From Paenibacillus doosanensis (GTDB taxonomy: Bacteria; Bacillota; Bacilli; Paenibacillales; NBRC-103111), in contig NZ_JANYUY010000023.1 in assembly GCF_025060755.1 (NCBI RefSeq), forward strand, positions 43,765-107,764: a DNA stretch of 64,000 nt, in the 5' to 3' direction. Shown here piece after piece: positions 51,248 through 60,814 of this stretch. The translations under genes were made by a program, and so were the position numbers. Each line of letters starts with the position of its first letter. Position 1 is the stretch's first letter. The notes under the pieces were generated by a model, which did not search any database, was not told the origin of the DNA, and saw only the letters and a list, made by a program, of their open reading frames with translations.

Positions 51248-51462
51248 AATCATTTCCTTTTTCCTGTTTTTGCAAGGTCGAATCCTCCTCGCCCGGAAGG
51301 ATGGCGACGAAGCCGCGCCCGTCAATGCCATTACCCTCATCTATAGCTGTTATATGTAATATCGATTTCATAAATACCCCTACTCCCTTTATAATCATAA
51401 GCAAGCAAAAACAGCTGTATGCGTTCGCTGCTTATACTTGATTTTAAGGAGGAATTTTTTTC

Positions 51463-53481
51463 ATGACGCTACTCAATACGACCATTCAGCAAAAAGCGGT
51501 CAATACGATTCGCACGCTGGCGATCGACGCAATCGACAAAGCGAATTCGGGCCATCCCGGCATGCCTATGGGCTCCGCGCCTATGGCTTACGAGCTGTGG
51601 ACCCGTTATATGAAACATAACCCGAGCAATCCCAAGTGGATCAACCGCGACCGCTTCGTGCTGTCGGCCGGACACGGCTCGATGCTGCTGTACAGTCTGC
51701 TGCATTTGTTCGGATACGATCTGCCGCTTGAGGAGCTGCAAAACTTCCGCCAGTGGGGAAGCCTCACTCCCGGACATCCGGAGTACGGGCATACTGCGGG
51801 CGTCGACGCGACGACCGGTCCTCTCGGTCAAGGCGTGGGCATGGCGGTCGGCATGGCGATGGCCGAAGCGCATATGGCAGCGACTTACAACCGCGAAGGC
51901 TTTAACGTCGTCGACCACTTCACTTATGCGATTTGCGGCGACGGCGACATGATGGAAGGCATCAGCGGGGAAGCCGCTTCCTTGGCGGGCCATCTCCAGC
52001 TCGGACGACTGATTCTGCTTTACGACTCCAACGATATTTCGCTCGACGGCGATTTGAGCATTTCGTTCTCGGAAAATGTGCAGCAGAGGTTCGAAGGCTA
52101 CCGCTGGCACGTGCAGCTGATCGAGGACGGCAACGATCTTGAAGCGATCAGCCGGGCGATCGCCGCTGCGCAGGCCGATCCGCGTCCGTCGCTGATCGAG
52201 GTCAAAACCGTCATCGGCTACGGAAGCCCGAACAAGAGCGGCAAAGCCGGCGAGCACGGATCGCACGGAGCCCCGCTCGGCAAGGACGAGACCAAGCTGA
52301 CTAAGGAATTTTACGGTTGGCCGAGCGAACCCGCCTTCTATATCCCAGAAGACGTGAAGGAGCATTTCGCCGGCTTCAAGGCGCAGGGCGAAGCTCACGA
52401 AGCGGCCTGGAACGCGCTGTTCGAGCAGTACCGCGAAGCTCATCCCGAGCTGGCACGCCAGTTCGAGCAGGCTGCCTTAGGCCAGCTGCCCGAAGGCTGG
52501 GATGCGCAGCTTCCGCTTTACGCGGTGGAAGATAAGCCGCTGGCTACCCGCTCGGCTTCCGAAAATGCATTGAACGGACTTGCGGCCGGCGTTCCGTTTT
52601 TGCTCGGGGGCTCGGCCGACCTGGAGACCTCCACGAAGACTAACATCAAAATCTCGGGAAGAATGACGCGCGACGATTACAGCGGGCGCAACATCTTCTT
52701 CGGCGTGCGCGAATTCGCCATGGGAGCGGCGCTGAACGGCATGCTGCTGCATCAAGGGGTGCGCGGCTTCGTCGCAACGTTCTTCGTGTTCTCCGATTAC
52801 TTGCGTCCGGCGATCCGTCTTGCTTCGATCATGAAGCTGCCGGCCATCTATGTGTTTACGCACGACAGCATCGCCGTAGGCGAGGACGGACCGACGCATG
52901 AACCGATCGAACAGCTGGCGGCCCTTCGCTCCATCCCGGGAATTACCGTTCTCCGTCCGGCCGACCCGAACGAAACCAGCCATGCGTGGCGCCATGCTCT
53001 GGAGAATACGTCCGGCCCTTGCGCGCTGATTTTGACCCGCCAGGCGCTGCCTGTTCTGGCCGGCACCGCCGATATGGGCCGGGAAGGCTTAAGCCGCGGC
53101 GCCTATGTGCTGTCCGATGCGGACGGGGGCAAACCGCAGGCGCAAATCATCGCCACCGGCTCCGAGGTTCAGCTCGCTCTGGCCGCGCAATCGCAGCTGG
53201 CGGAACAAGGCATCGCGGTTCGCGTCATCAGCATGCCGAGCTGGGAGCTGTTCCTGCGGCAGCCGCAGTCTTACCGCGATTCGGTGCTGCTGCCCGACGT
53301 GGAAGCGAGAGTTTCGCTGGAAATGGGCTCGGCCCAAGGCTGGCATCAATTCGTCGGCCCGAAAGGCGCCGTCATCGGCATCGACCGTTTCGGCGCTTCC
53401 GCTCCTGCCGCGCGCGTCATCCAAGAATACGGCTTCACGGCCGAGCGGGTTGCGGCGCAAGTCAAAGCGCTCTTGTCGTAA
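51463..53481 (+). CDS. tkt: Transketolase
   Basis: 672 residues, full length. Thiamine diphosphate domain with [21 protein letters not shown] near the N-terminus, [23 protein letters not shown], and the cofactor motif [17 protein letters not shown] (GDG). The second domain has [18 protein letters not shown] and [23 protein letters not shown]. Transfers two-carbon ketol units in the non-oxidative pentose phosphate pathway. AAGGAGGA before the ATG. Monocistronic with a strong terminator. Confidence 0.97.
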   Translation: MTLLNTTIQQKAVNTIRTLAIDAIDKANSGHPGMPMGSAPMAYELWTRYMKHNPSNPKWINRDRFVLSAGHGSMLLYSLLHLFGYDLPLEELQNFRQWGSLTPGHPEYGHTAGVDATTGPLGQGVGMAVGMAMAEAHMAATYNREGFNVVDHFTYAICGDGDMMEGISGEAASLAGHLQLGRLILLYDSNDISLDGDLSISFSENVQQRFEGYRWHVQLIEDGNDLEAISRAIAAAQADPRPSLIEVKTVIGYGSPNKSGKAGEHGSHGAPLGKDETKLTKEFYGWPSEPAFYIPEDVKEHFAGFKAQGEAHEAAWNALFEQYREAHPELARQFEQAALGQLPEGWDAQLPLYAVEDKPLATRSASENALNGLAAGVPFLLGGSADLETSTKTNIKISGRMTRDDYSGRNIFFGVREFAMGAALNGMLLHQGVRGFVATFFVFSDYLRPAIRLASIMKLPAIYVFTHDSIAVGEDGPTHEPIEQLAALRSIPGITVLRPADPNETSHAWRHALENTSGPCALILTRQALPVLAGTADMGREGLSRGAYVLSDADGGKPQAQIIATGSEVQLALAAQSQLAEQGIAVRVISMPSWELFLRQPQSYRDSVLLPDVEARVSLEMGSAQGWHQFVGPKGAVIGIDRFGASAPAARVIQEYGFTAERVAAQVKALLS

Positions 53482-53506
53482 ACCGTACGGCTGCCGCATA
53501 AACAAT

Positions 53507-53549
53507 AAAGCCGAAGGACTCCCTTAAGACAAGGAGCCTTCGGCTTTTT
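53507..53549. terminator. Terminator between tkt and the phosphodiester glycosidase gene
   Basis: AAAGCCGAAGG with CCTTCGGCTTTTTC; the inner ACTCC/GGAG pairs also match. U-tract mainly on the plus strand, A/T flanks on both. Confidence 0.88.
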
Positions 53550-53581
53550 CTTATTGCGCCGATTGATTCTCATAGTTCCGG

Positions 53582-54391
53582 TTACTTTCGCTTCAATGCG
53601 AGCATCTGGTACACTTCCCGGGAATCGCCCTTCAGAACCTTCTGCGCGCTGTTCATCTGACTGGAGCCGTCCCCGTCGAGGAAAATCCCGTCCACCAAAT
53701 GGCCCCGGCTCACCTTCTCCAATACGGCTGCCCGAAATTGTTCGACGGTACACGGCTTGTCCGTTACGACCAAATATAAATTCTGCTTGTCGTCGTAGAC
53801 CGCACCCGAGCGCAGACGCGCCTCGTCAAAGGCCGGCATATCCTCGGCAAGCGCCCTCTCCGCCCAATGGCCTTCGTCCCGCAGCGACATGCTGACTCCG
53901 CCTTGAGCCCAATAACGGCTCTTATCCGTTACCTGCAGCTGATGCGCGTCGATAGCGACTTGAACGGAAAACCGCCGGGTAATTTCATCCCAGACGAGCG
54001 TCCCTTTCGGAACGTCGATATTGTACCAGCCTGAGCCGTAATCGTCCTGCTGCCCCTTAAGCGGCTGATCGTTCACGACGGCAATGCTGAGCAAATCTCC
54101 GTTCCAGAAAAAACCGCCGTTAATTCCGTAGTCCTCCGTGAGCGCCACATTGGAAGCGATCGGTTTCAACGCGATATTATCGGGAGCCGTCCGCAGCGAG
54201 TACAGCTTGACTCCGTTGGAAGCCTTCGCCTCCTGATAAGCGTAATGTTTGAAAGGCAAGTACGCCGAAGACGGCTGCACCGCGGAAAACATCACGGCAA
54301 TCAGATTTCCCAATACAAACGAGGCCAGCAGCAGCGGCAGCTGCGATTTGCCCGGCCAGCCGAAAACAAGTTTCCACCCGCCCGCTTTCAT
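53582..54391 (-). CDS. Phosphodiester glycosidase family protein (NAGPA/DUF2233-like)
   Basis: 269 residues. N-terminal membrane anchor (about 17-37), then an extracytoplasmic domain with the family signs: YGINGGFFWNGDLLSIAVVNDQ (N-G-G-F-F) and VDGIFLDGDGSSQMN (D-G-x-S-S). Homologues remove N-acetylglucosamine from phosphodiester-linked glycans (human uncovering enzyme) or act on spore/wall polymers. A wall-linked role is likely, the substrate not known. GGGAGGAG precedes the ATG. Confidence 0.87.
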   Translation of the reverse strand: MKAGGWKLVFGWPGKSQLPLLLASFVLGNLIAVMFSAVQPSSAYLPFKHYAYQEAKASNGVKLYSLRTAPDNIALKPIASNVALTEDYGINGGFFWNGDLLSIAVVNDQPLKGQQDDYGSGWYNIDVPKGTLVWDEITRRFSVQVAIDAHQLQVTDKSRYWAQGGVSMSLRDEGHWAERALAEDMPAFDEARLRSGAVYDDKQNLYLVVTDKPCTVEQFRAAVLEKVSRGHLVDGIFLDGDGSSQMNSAQKVLKGDSREVYQMLALKRK

Positions 54392-54481
54392 TGTCGACGC
54401 TCCTCCCGCTTTTCCTCATCGGTTTTCATAGAATCATAGCTTTATTCCATTCTATGAAATCGACAGCGGACATATGCTAGA

Positions 54482-54916
54482 TTAGGCTCCGAGAACAACG
54501 CCTTTTTTCAAAATCAGGTTCGCATACTGCGCCGTCTCTCCTGTCGCCACAATCGCATACGCTTTCTTGGCGCGCTCGTAGAAAGCAAATCTCTCTACTT
54601 GTTCAAGCTCGGCGGCCTGCGGTTCATGCTTGGCAATAATCGCCCTGTACTCGTCCCATATGACGGGAACGACAGGGTCCCCCGGCACGACGGCCATCAG
54701 CGCGACCGACCGCTCCGCATAGCTGTCCAGCGGGAATAAAGCCAAGATCGCGTCCAGCAGCTGCGGAATTGCGAGCCCGTCGCAGCGGATCAGCCGCTGT
54801 GCATGACTGGCGGCGGGAAAATTGCCGTCGGCGAGCACAAGCTCGTCACCGTGGCCCATTTCCATTAATATTTTCAGCAGTTCGGGCGCAAGCGCCGAAG
54901 GAATCCCTTTTAACAT
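54482..54916 (-). CDS. FucU/RbsD-family sugar mutarotase
   Basis: 144 residues from the ATG at 54916 (GGAAGAGGAG upstream). The family pattern MLKGIPSALAPELLKILMEMGHGDELVLADGNFPAAS with the catalytic His at about residue 22, the closing YAIVATGETAQYANLILKKGVV, and length 140-150 all match FucU. It interconverts sugar anomers (L-fucose in E. coli). No fucose genes are adjacent, so the sugar cannot be named. Single gene. Confidence 0.9.
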   Translation of the reverse strand: MLKGIPSALAPELLKILMEMGHGDELVLADGNFPAASHAQRLIRCDGLAIPQLLDAILALFPLDSYAERSVALMAVVPGDPVVPVIWDEYRAIIAKHEPQAAELEQVERFAFYERAKKAYAIVATGETAQYANLILKKGVVLGA

Positions 54917-55111
54917 CTCTCTCCTCTTCCTTTCGCATCGTAGAAACATTTAATTTTATCCTATACGCGCCAGGAAGAGATTGTCAACCGAATTGCGGTC
55001 CGGGACGGCTTCCGCGGCAGGCCAAGCAGCGCAAATCGCATAGATGGCGCGGTGCATAAAATGCGTCTATCGTGAAAGCCTATAAAAATCCAATGATAAA
55101 GGAGTCCATTT

Positions 55112-56341
55112 ATGGATTTTTCTACTGGCAAGCTTCTATGGCCGGACACGCTTTCCCCTTCTCCCCGCTACCCTGCGCTGGAAGAGGATATCGCCTGCGA
55201 TGTGCTGATCATCGGCGGCGGAGTCGCCGGAGCTCTCTGCAGCTATTATTTGAACAAAAGCGATGTCCGCGCCGTGCTTGTCGACAAGCGGACGGTCTGC
55301 AGCGGCAGCTCCTCGGCTAATACCGGCATGCTTCAATACGCCAACGATAAATCGTTAACTTCATGCATCCATACTTTCGGAGAGAAGGACGGAGCGAGAT
55401 TTTACCGGCTCTGCCGCCAGGCTGTCGGCGAGCTTGGCCGGATCAGCTCGGAGCTGGACGCAAACCCGGAATTCCGTAAACGAAGCAGCTTGTACGTAGC
55501 AACGGAGGACAAAGACGTCGACGCGCTAAAAAAAGAATACGAGCTGCTAAAGGCCTACGGTTACCCTGTTCAGTATTGGGAACCGGAAACGATCGCCCGT
55601 CATTTCTCCTTCGCCAAGCCCGGCGCTATTTTCAGCGAAGGGGATGCGGACTTTAACCCGTATCGTTTCGTCGTATATTTGATCCGCTCCCTGCACCGGC
55701 AAGGGCTTCGCGTATATGAGCATACCGAAGTCGCCAGCCATGTGGCCGAACGGGACCGCGTGATCTTCAGAACCAAAAACGGCCGCACCATCACCGCCAG
55801 ACACGCCGTTATCGCTACCGGGTACGAGGCGCAGAAGCTTAAAAAAAATCATAACGCCGTCGCGGAGAGCACCTACGCTATCGCCACCCAGAGACTTCGA
55901 GCTTTCCCCGGCTGGCATGAGCAGTGTCTGATCTGGGAGACCGCAAGACCTTTTTTGTATATTCGGACGACGATGGATAACCGCATCGTTGTCGGAGGGT
56001 TGGACGATGCTGCCCGCAGCGCGGAGCAACGGGATTCGCGGCTGCCGGGCAAGCGGGACGCCTTGCTGGCCGAAGCGGTCAAGCTGTTCCCTGCGCTGGA
56101 GGGGTTAAGAGCCGAATACTTCTGGTCGGCCGCCTTCTGTTCGACCCACGACGGTCTCCCGTTGATCGGCCCGCAGGAGGAATTTCCCCATTGTTACTTT
56201 GCGCTCGGCTATGGAGGCAACGGTACGGTGTACTGCACCATTGCCGCCCAGATCATCAGCTCCTTAATTACGAACGGCTCCCATCCCGACATGCATCTGT
56301 TCCGCTTCGACCGGCCGAGAAGGGACCCCGGCCATCTTTAA
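55112..56341 (+). CDS. FAD-dependent amino-acid/amine oxidase (DAO family)
   Basis: 409 residues. Dinucleotide-binding motif VLIIGGGVAGALCSYYLNKS near residue 30 and, after SSSANTGMLQYANDKSLT, the DAO-fold substrate region. The C-terminal FCSTHDGLPLIGPQEEFPHCYFALGYGGNGTVYC is typical of glycine/sarcosine/D-amino-acid oxidases of the DadA/ThiO group. Oxidises an amine using FAD and oxygen or a carrier; substrate unknown. AAAGGAG before the ATG. Followed after 79 bases by a methyltransferase on the same strand. Confidence 0.88.
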   Translation: MDFSTGKLLWPDTLSPSPRYPALEEDIACDVLIIGGGVAGALCSYYLNKSDVRAVLVDKRTVCSGSSSANTGMLQYANDKSLTSCIHTFGEKDGARFYRLCRQAVGELGRISSELDANPEFRKRSSLYVATEDKDVDALKKEYELLKAYGYPVQYWEPETIARHFSFAKPGAIFSEGDADFNPYRFVVYLIRSLHRQGLRVYEHTEVASHVAERDRVIFRTKNGRTITARHAVIATGYEAQKLKKNHNAVAESTYAIATQRLRAFPGWHEQCLIWETARPFLYIRTTMDNRIVVGGLDDAARSAEQRDSRLPGKRDALLAEAVKLFPALEGLRAEYFWSAAFCSTHDGLPLIGPQEEFPHCYFALGYGGNGTVYCTIAAQIISSLITNGSHPDMHLFRFDRPRRDPGHL

Positions 56342-56420
56342 GGATATTTTCATGTACGATTCATGTTTGTCTACCAGGTTTAGGATATGATAGAACTATC
56401 CGATGAAGGAGGAGATAGGA

Positions 56421-57008
56421 ATGAATGCCAACCTGCCGTCAGCGGCTTTGGAAAAAGTAAAATTCTTCTATAAATTTATTCGTACTCCTAGAACTATCGG
56501 CAGCGTAACCCCTAGCTCCCGGTATTTGACCGGCAAGATGATTGAACCGGTGCCTTGGCAGCATATTGACAGCATCGCCGAACTAGGCTGCGGCACCGGA
56601 GTCATAACTAAGGCGATTCATCAGAAGATGAAGCCCGGCACGGCCGCGCTGCTGTTCGAGAAGGACTCTTATTTGCGCAAGCAGTTGGCCGAACAATATC
56701 CCGATTCGAGCACTTACGCCGATGCGCAGAGCCTCGGCTTCGCCGTCCGCCAAGAAGGACTGGAGCATCTGGACTGTATCGTCAGCGGACTGCCTTTTGC
56801 CAATTTCCCACAAACTTTCCGCGATTCGCTTATCGAGCAGGTGCGCCGCTGTCTGAGGCCCGGAGGCTATTTCATTGCCTTCCAGTACTCGCTGCAGATG
56901 AAAAAACAGCTCAGCCGCGATTTCGAGATCGAATCGATCCGCTTCGTCATGAGGAATGTTCCTCCCGCATTCGTCTACGTATGCAGGAAAAAAGACGCGG
57001 ACCGGTAG
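56421..57008 (+). CDS. PmtA-like phospholipid/small-molecule methyltransferase
   Basis: 195 residues from the ATG at 56421 (AAGGAGGAGATA upstream; the ATG at 56403 precedes this site and is unlikely). SAM motif AELGCGTGVITKAIHQKM (about 54-71), DCIVSGLPFANFP where rRNA dimethylases have N-L-P-Y, and RPGGYFIAFQYSLQMK. The N-terminal FYKFIRTPRTIGSVTPSSRYLTGKM is shared with phosphatidylethanolamine N-methyltransferase PmtA and KsgA-like enzymes. May methylate a membrane lipid; this is inference. Confidence 0.85.
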   Translation: MNANLPSAALEKVKFFYKFIRTPRTIGSVTPSSRYLTGKMIEPVPWQHIDSIAELGCGTGVITKAIHQKMKPGTAALLFEKDSYLRKQLAEQYPDSSTYADAQSLGFAVRQEGLEHLDCIVSGLPFANFPQTFRDSLIEQVRRCLRPGGYFIAFQYSLQMKKQLSRDFEIESIRFVMRNVPPAFVYVCRKKDADR

Positions 57009-57093
57009 CATCCTTCCTCTTAATCGGTTACTATAAAATCATAAGGAGCATATCGGCTCCGCGACATAGTAATCGACAAGCGAGGTGTTCCCA

Positions 57094-58089
57094 GTGGAGG
57101 AAATCATTATCGTCGGGGCAGGCCCTTGCGGATTATCGGCAGCGCTCGAGCTGCAAAAGCTTGGTCTGGACCCGTTAATTATCGAAAAGAGCTGTATCGC
57201 CCATTCCATCAGTTTGTATCCGACCTACATGCAATTTTTCAGCACGCCGGAGCTGTTGGAAATCGGCGGTATCCCTTTTACGACTCCCAATGAAAAGCCT
57301 TCTCGGCTTGAGGCGTTGAATTATTACCGGAATGCAGCACTGCGCAGCAATATCCGCGTGCAGTCTTACCATACGGTTACGTCTGTCCGCAAGCAGCCGG
57401 ACGGCGGCTTCGAGCTCGCCCTGACCGACCGGTTCGGACAAGAGTCGACGGCCCGCGCCCGGTATGTTATCGTAGCCACAGGCTACTTCGATCATCCGAA
57501 CATGCTTGGCATCCCCGGAGAACAATCGGCCAAGGTGACCCATTATTACAGGGAAGCTCATCCGTACAGCTGTACGAAGGTAGCCGTCATCGGAGGCAAT
57601 AACTCGGCGATCGACGCCGCTATGGATCTTCTGCGCGTCGGAGCGGATGTTACGGTCGTCTATCGCGGCGACGCTTACTCGCCGAACATTAAACCGTGGG
57701 TGCTTCCGATCTTCGAGAGCATGGTCAGCAAAGGGCGGATTCGCATGCTGTTCCGCTCGCAGGTGATCCGCATCGAGGAGCGCACGATTACGATTGTCCG
57801 GGACGGTGAGGAACAGCAGCTCGACAACGATTTCGTGCTCGCTCTGACGGGCTTTCGGCCTGACCGCACCATGCTGACCGAAGCCGGAGCGCAGCTCGAT
57901 GACGAACGCCGGGCGCCGTTATACGACCCGGAGACGATGGAGACGACCGTTCCCGGATTATACATAGCCGGCGTTGCGGCATCGGGAAACAACGCCAACG
58001 AAGTATTCATCGAAACCGGCCGTCTGCACGGCGGTCTGATCGCCCGGCATATCGCCGCTTCCCGGGCAAGCGCAGAAAGCAATGTGTAA
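57094..58089 (+). CDS. ypdA: YpdA-family bacillithiol disulfide reductase
   Basis: 331 residues from a GTG at 57094 (GAGGTG 7 bases upstream). FAD motif IIIVGAGPCGLSAALELQKLG with the YpdA-type Cys in GPCG, SLYPTYMQFFSTPELLEIGGIPFT, and a second Rossmann motif VAVIGGNNSAIDAAMDLLRVGADVTVVYRG for NADPH. Ends VPGLYIAGVAASGNNANEVFIETGRLHGG as in YpdA. In Bacillales YpdA (Bdr) recycles oxidised bacillithiol. A strong terminator follows. Confidence 0.92.
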   Translation: MEEIIIVGAGPCGLSAALELQKLGLDPLIIEKSCIAHSISLYPTYMQFFSTPELLEIGGIPFTTPNEKPSRLEALNYYRNAALRSNIRVQSYHTVTSVRKQPDGGFELALTDRFGQESTARARYVIVATGYFDHPNMLGIPGEQSAKVTHYYREAHPYSCTKVAVIGGNNSAIDAAMDLLRVGADVTVVYRGDAYSPNIKPWVLPIFESMVSKGRIRMLFRSQVIRIEERTITIVRDGEEQQLDNDFVLALTGFRPDRTMLTEAGAQLDDERRAPLYDPETMETTVPGLYIAGVAASGNNANEVFIETGRLHGGLIARHIAASRASAESNV

Positions 58090-58090
58090 A

Positions 58091-58140
58091 TAAAGGAAAG
58101 GCAGATTCCCCATGCGGAGGATCTGCCTTTCCTTTATCTT
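58091..58140. terminator. Bidirectional terminator between ypdA and the ATPase gene
   Basis: TAAAGGAAAGGCAGAT with ATCTGCCTTTCCTTTA, an exact 16-base stem with a 14-base interval; TCTTT follows on the plus strand. Confidence 0.9.
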
Positions 58141-58144
58141 TAGC

Positions 58145-58873
58145 TTAAAAAATAAGTTCCTTTTCCCTATGCGTCAATCTTCTGCCCGCGATGTCCACGA
58201 CCAGCTTGCCCCCGGACAGCCCCCAGATCCGCGATCCGTATTTCTCGGCCAGCTCGACCTGATGGAGACTGCAAAAAACGATCACCTTGTCTTTGCGGCA
58301 GATGTCCTTCAAATCGTCAAGCACCTTGCTCGCCGCCTCCGGATCGAGTCCGGACACCGGCTCGTCGGCATAGATGACCTTGGCTCCGCGGATCAGCGCC
58401 TTGGCAATGGCGACGCGCTGCTTCTCCCCGCCGCTCAGCTTTTCTACAGGCTCGTGCGCTTTATCGAGAAGCCCTACCTTGTCCAAATAGTCCATCGCCG
58501 TCATATGATCGTCATTGGACGTCGTCCCGGATAAAATCCGCCACCATGCCTTGTGGAGGAACAAACCGCTAAGCACGTTCTTGAGCGCCGATTTGCGCGG
58601 ATTCAGATTGGGCTTCTCTTCCAGGTAAGCCCAATCTTTGCGGAGCTTCCACTGCTCCAGGCCGCGGACTCCGGAGATGTCTTTGCCGTCGTATATATAT
58701 TGGCCTTCGTCCCACTTCTCCTTCAAGGCAAGGCAGCGAAAAAACGTCGTCTTCCCGCTCCCGCTGGCGCCGACCAAAGCGATAAGCTCGCCCTCGTCTG
58801 CCTGAAAGCTGATCCTTGACAGGATTTGATGATCCGGCGGAAATGATTTCGATAAATTGCGTACAATAATCAT
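58145..58873 (-). CDS. Orphan PhnC-like ABC transporter ATPase
   Basis: 242 residues from the ATG at 58873 (AAGGAGAA upstream). Walker A LVGASGSGKTTFFRCL, signature EKLSGGEKQRVAIAKALIRGAKVIYADEPVSGLDP with Walker B, and the switch His in VIVFCSLHQVELAEKYG. The region LSGLFLHKAWWRILSG between Walker A and the signature is typical of phosphonate importers (PhnC). No permease or phosphonate-binding protein lies within the window, so its partners must be elsewhere or it serves another task. Confidence 0.85.
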   Translation of the reverse strand: MIIVRNLSKSFPPDHQILSRISFQADEGELIALVGASGSGKTTFFRCLALKEKWDEGQYIYDGKDISGVRGLEQWKLRKDWAYLEEKPNLNPRKSALKNVLSGLFLHKAWWRILSGTTSNDDHMTAMDYLDKVGLLDKAHEPVEKLSGGEKQRVAIAKALIRGAKVIYADEPVSGLDPEAASKVLDDLKDICRKDKVIVFCSLHQVELAEKYGSRIWGLSGGKLVVDIAGRRLTHREKELIF

Positions 58874-58953
58874 CCGATCGCTTCTCCTTTTTCCCACCTT
58901 AAGTCCGATAACTGCCTTTATTATAACCTAAGACCGCCCGGCGACAAACGGAT

Positions 58954-60768
58954 TTATTTATCGTCCAGCGGGTAGAATATCACATCCACCGGAAAAGCCG
59001 ACCCTGCGGCAGGCGTAAACTCGATGTCTAGCGCCGGTTCCGTTCCGTCGGTTTTGGCCAGTATCGTATATCCCTGATAATCCATCATGATACCGGACGG
59101 CGGAGCTTGCACGATCCGGCCGTTCACTTCGAACGGGCCCCTGAACACGCCGCCGCGCGGAAGGAGCAGCACGGCCATTTTTCGCGGCTGCGCAATATGA
59201 ATGTTATAGACGACCCCGTAGTTGCCAAGGTTAAGGGAGTCCTGCTTGCGGAAGAAATCGATACCGGTGACAAACGGGTCCGTCGTTCCGTCGCCGATCG
59301 TCAAGCTGGACGGCTTGGTAAACGACTTGGCGTCCACATCCCACATAACGTCGGAGGAGCTGAACGTTCCCCTAACATTGCCCGTATATTCCAGCTGCGA
59401 ATACGTGCCGATCGAGTCGATGCCCGCCCCTGCATCCATCGCCACGAAGGAGAAATACACTTCTCCGTCGGTTTCGACGTCATAGATGACATTCATTCCT
59501 TGCCCCGGGAAAAAATCCGGCATTTTTTTATAAAATACCGTCTGATAAGGGCCGACGACCATCGTCTGCGGATCGCTGCCGTCATCCTGCAAAAATTCGA
59601 GCGACGCCTCGTTGCCGATCAAATTGGCATAGATGGAAGGATATACCTCGCCGGCTCTCGTTGTTTTTATCGTTACCGGTTTATCCGGATTCGGATTGCG
59701 CACGACGATGGCAAATTGGACTTTTTCGTTCATCCCGTTCACATGATCCGCATACAGCCTCGCTTTGCCGTTCACCCGCTCCTGGTACAGAAACCCTTTA
59801 TGCTCGAATGTCTCCGGGCTGTCGCTGACGATCAGCTGCCGGTCGGAAGACATCTTCACCGTATTGGGCAAAGAGGGGATGTCGCGCAAATATTTGCGCA
59901 GCGTCGCTTCCTCATCCTTCACGAACGTGCCGACCGGTTCATGGTACACCTTGTATTCGAACGGGTCCAGGTACGGCTCGTCCACGATCTCGACGTTGCG
60001 CGAGAAGGTGTCGCTAACCGTCCCCTTGCTGTCGGTCACCTGCAGCGAAACTTTAAACAAGCCGGGCTCGAAGATCGCCTCCGCTTTGCCGGTCCACTGC
60101 ACTCCGGTAATGGCGTCGCCGTCCGGATCGTAACTCAAATCGGTATACGTAATCGGCTCGCCGAGCCTGTACTTTTCCTTATTTACGGAGAAACGCGCGA
60201 CGGGCTTCGCGTTGGGCATCGTATCGTTGTGAAAGCCCCCGTTATCCGGCATTTTGACATAGACGAGCTCCACCCTCCGAAGCTCTTTGTTCACCGTATA
60301 TTTGAAGCCGATATAAGATTTCAGCCAATCCAGCGAAAGATATAAACGGTCGTTCACCAGCCTGGCCGCTTGATCAAAGTCGGCAGCCTGCCCGTTGATG
60401 CGGAGCCGCTTCGCGGACAAGCCGAATTCGGCGAACGCGCTAGGCGTCGTGATCTGCACGGCTCCGGTCGAATCGACCCATTTTACCTGCGAGCCGAATA
60501 AAGCCGCCAGCGCAACGGCAGGGAGATAAGCTTGTTCCTTCACTTCCAGAAGCGGCGCTTCCAGACTCGTCTTTTGCCCGTTGACATAAGCTTCCTGCCC
60601 GTCGTAATAGAGCAGCGCAGATATCGTTTCGGGTACTTTCGTCTCTTGTGCGGCCTGCGGCGCAGACTGCGGCGCGGTATCTGCCGGAGCCGCCCAAGCG
60701 GCGGGCAGTACCGATAATGACAACGACAACGCCGTCAGCAGCGCACCCATTCGTTTTGCGAAAACCAT
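58954..60768 (-). CDS. Secreted protein, copper-amine-oxidase N-domain plus PKD-like domain (paralogue 2)
   Basis: 604 residues with a signal peptide ending near WAAPAD (residue 26). Residues about 60-170 form the copper amine oxidase N-terminal-like domain common in Paenibacillus surface proteins (AYVNGQKTSLEAPLLEVKEQAYLPAVALAALFGSQVKWVD...). Residues about 195-265 are PKD-like (YRLGEPITYTDLSYDPDGDAITGVQWTGKAEAIFEPGLFKVSLQVTDSKGTVSDTF). The remaining 330 residues match the upstream paralogue throughout (YQERVNGKARLY, GPYQTVFYKKMPDFFPGQGMNVIYDVETDGEVYFSF) and have no known domain. Last gene of a three-gene unit. Confidence 0.85.
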   Translation of the reverse strand: MVFAKRMGALLTALSLSLSVLPAAWAAPADTAPQSAPQAAQETKVPETISALLYYDGQEAYVNGQKTSLEAPLLEVKEQAYLPAVALAALFGSQVKWVDSTGAVQITTPSAFAEFGLSAKRLRINGQAADFDQAARLVNDRLYLSLDWLKSYIGFKYTVNKELRRVELVYVKMPDNGGFHNDTMPNAKPVARFSVNKEKYRLGEPITYTDLSYDPDGDAITGVQWTGKAEAIFEPGLFKVSLQVTDSKGTVSDTFSRNVEIVDEPYLDPFEYKVYHEPVGTFVKDEEATLRKYLRDIPSLPNTVKMSSDRQLIVSDSPETFEHKGFLYQERVNGKARLYADHVNGMNEKVQFAIVVRNPNPDKPVTIKTTRAGEVYPSIYANLIGNEASLEFLQDDGSDPQTMVVGPYQTVFYKKMPDFFPGQGMNVIYDVETDGEVYFSFVAMDAGAGIDSIGTYSQLEYTGNVRGTFSSSDVMWDVDAKSFTKPSSLTIGDGTTDPFVTGIDFFRKQDSLNLGNYGVVYNIHIAQPRKMAVLLLPRGGVFRGPFEVNGRIVQAPPSGIMMDYQGYTILAKTDGTEPALDIEFTPAAGSAFPVDVIFYPLDDK

Positions 60769-60814
60769 CGTTGATTAGAAACTCCTTTATTTATAAAAAT
60801 ATATGATAAATTCA

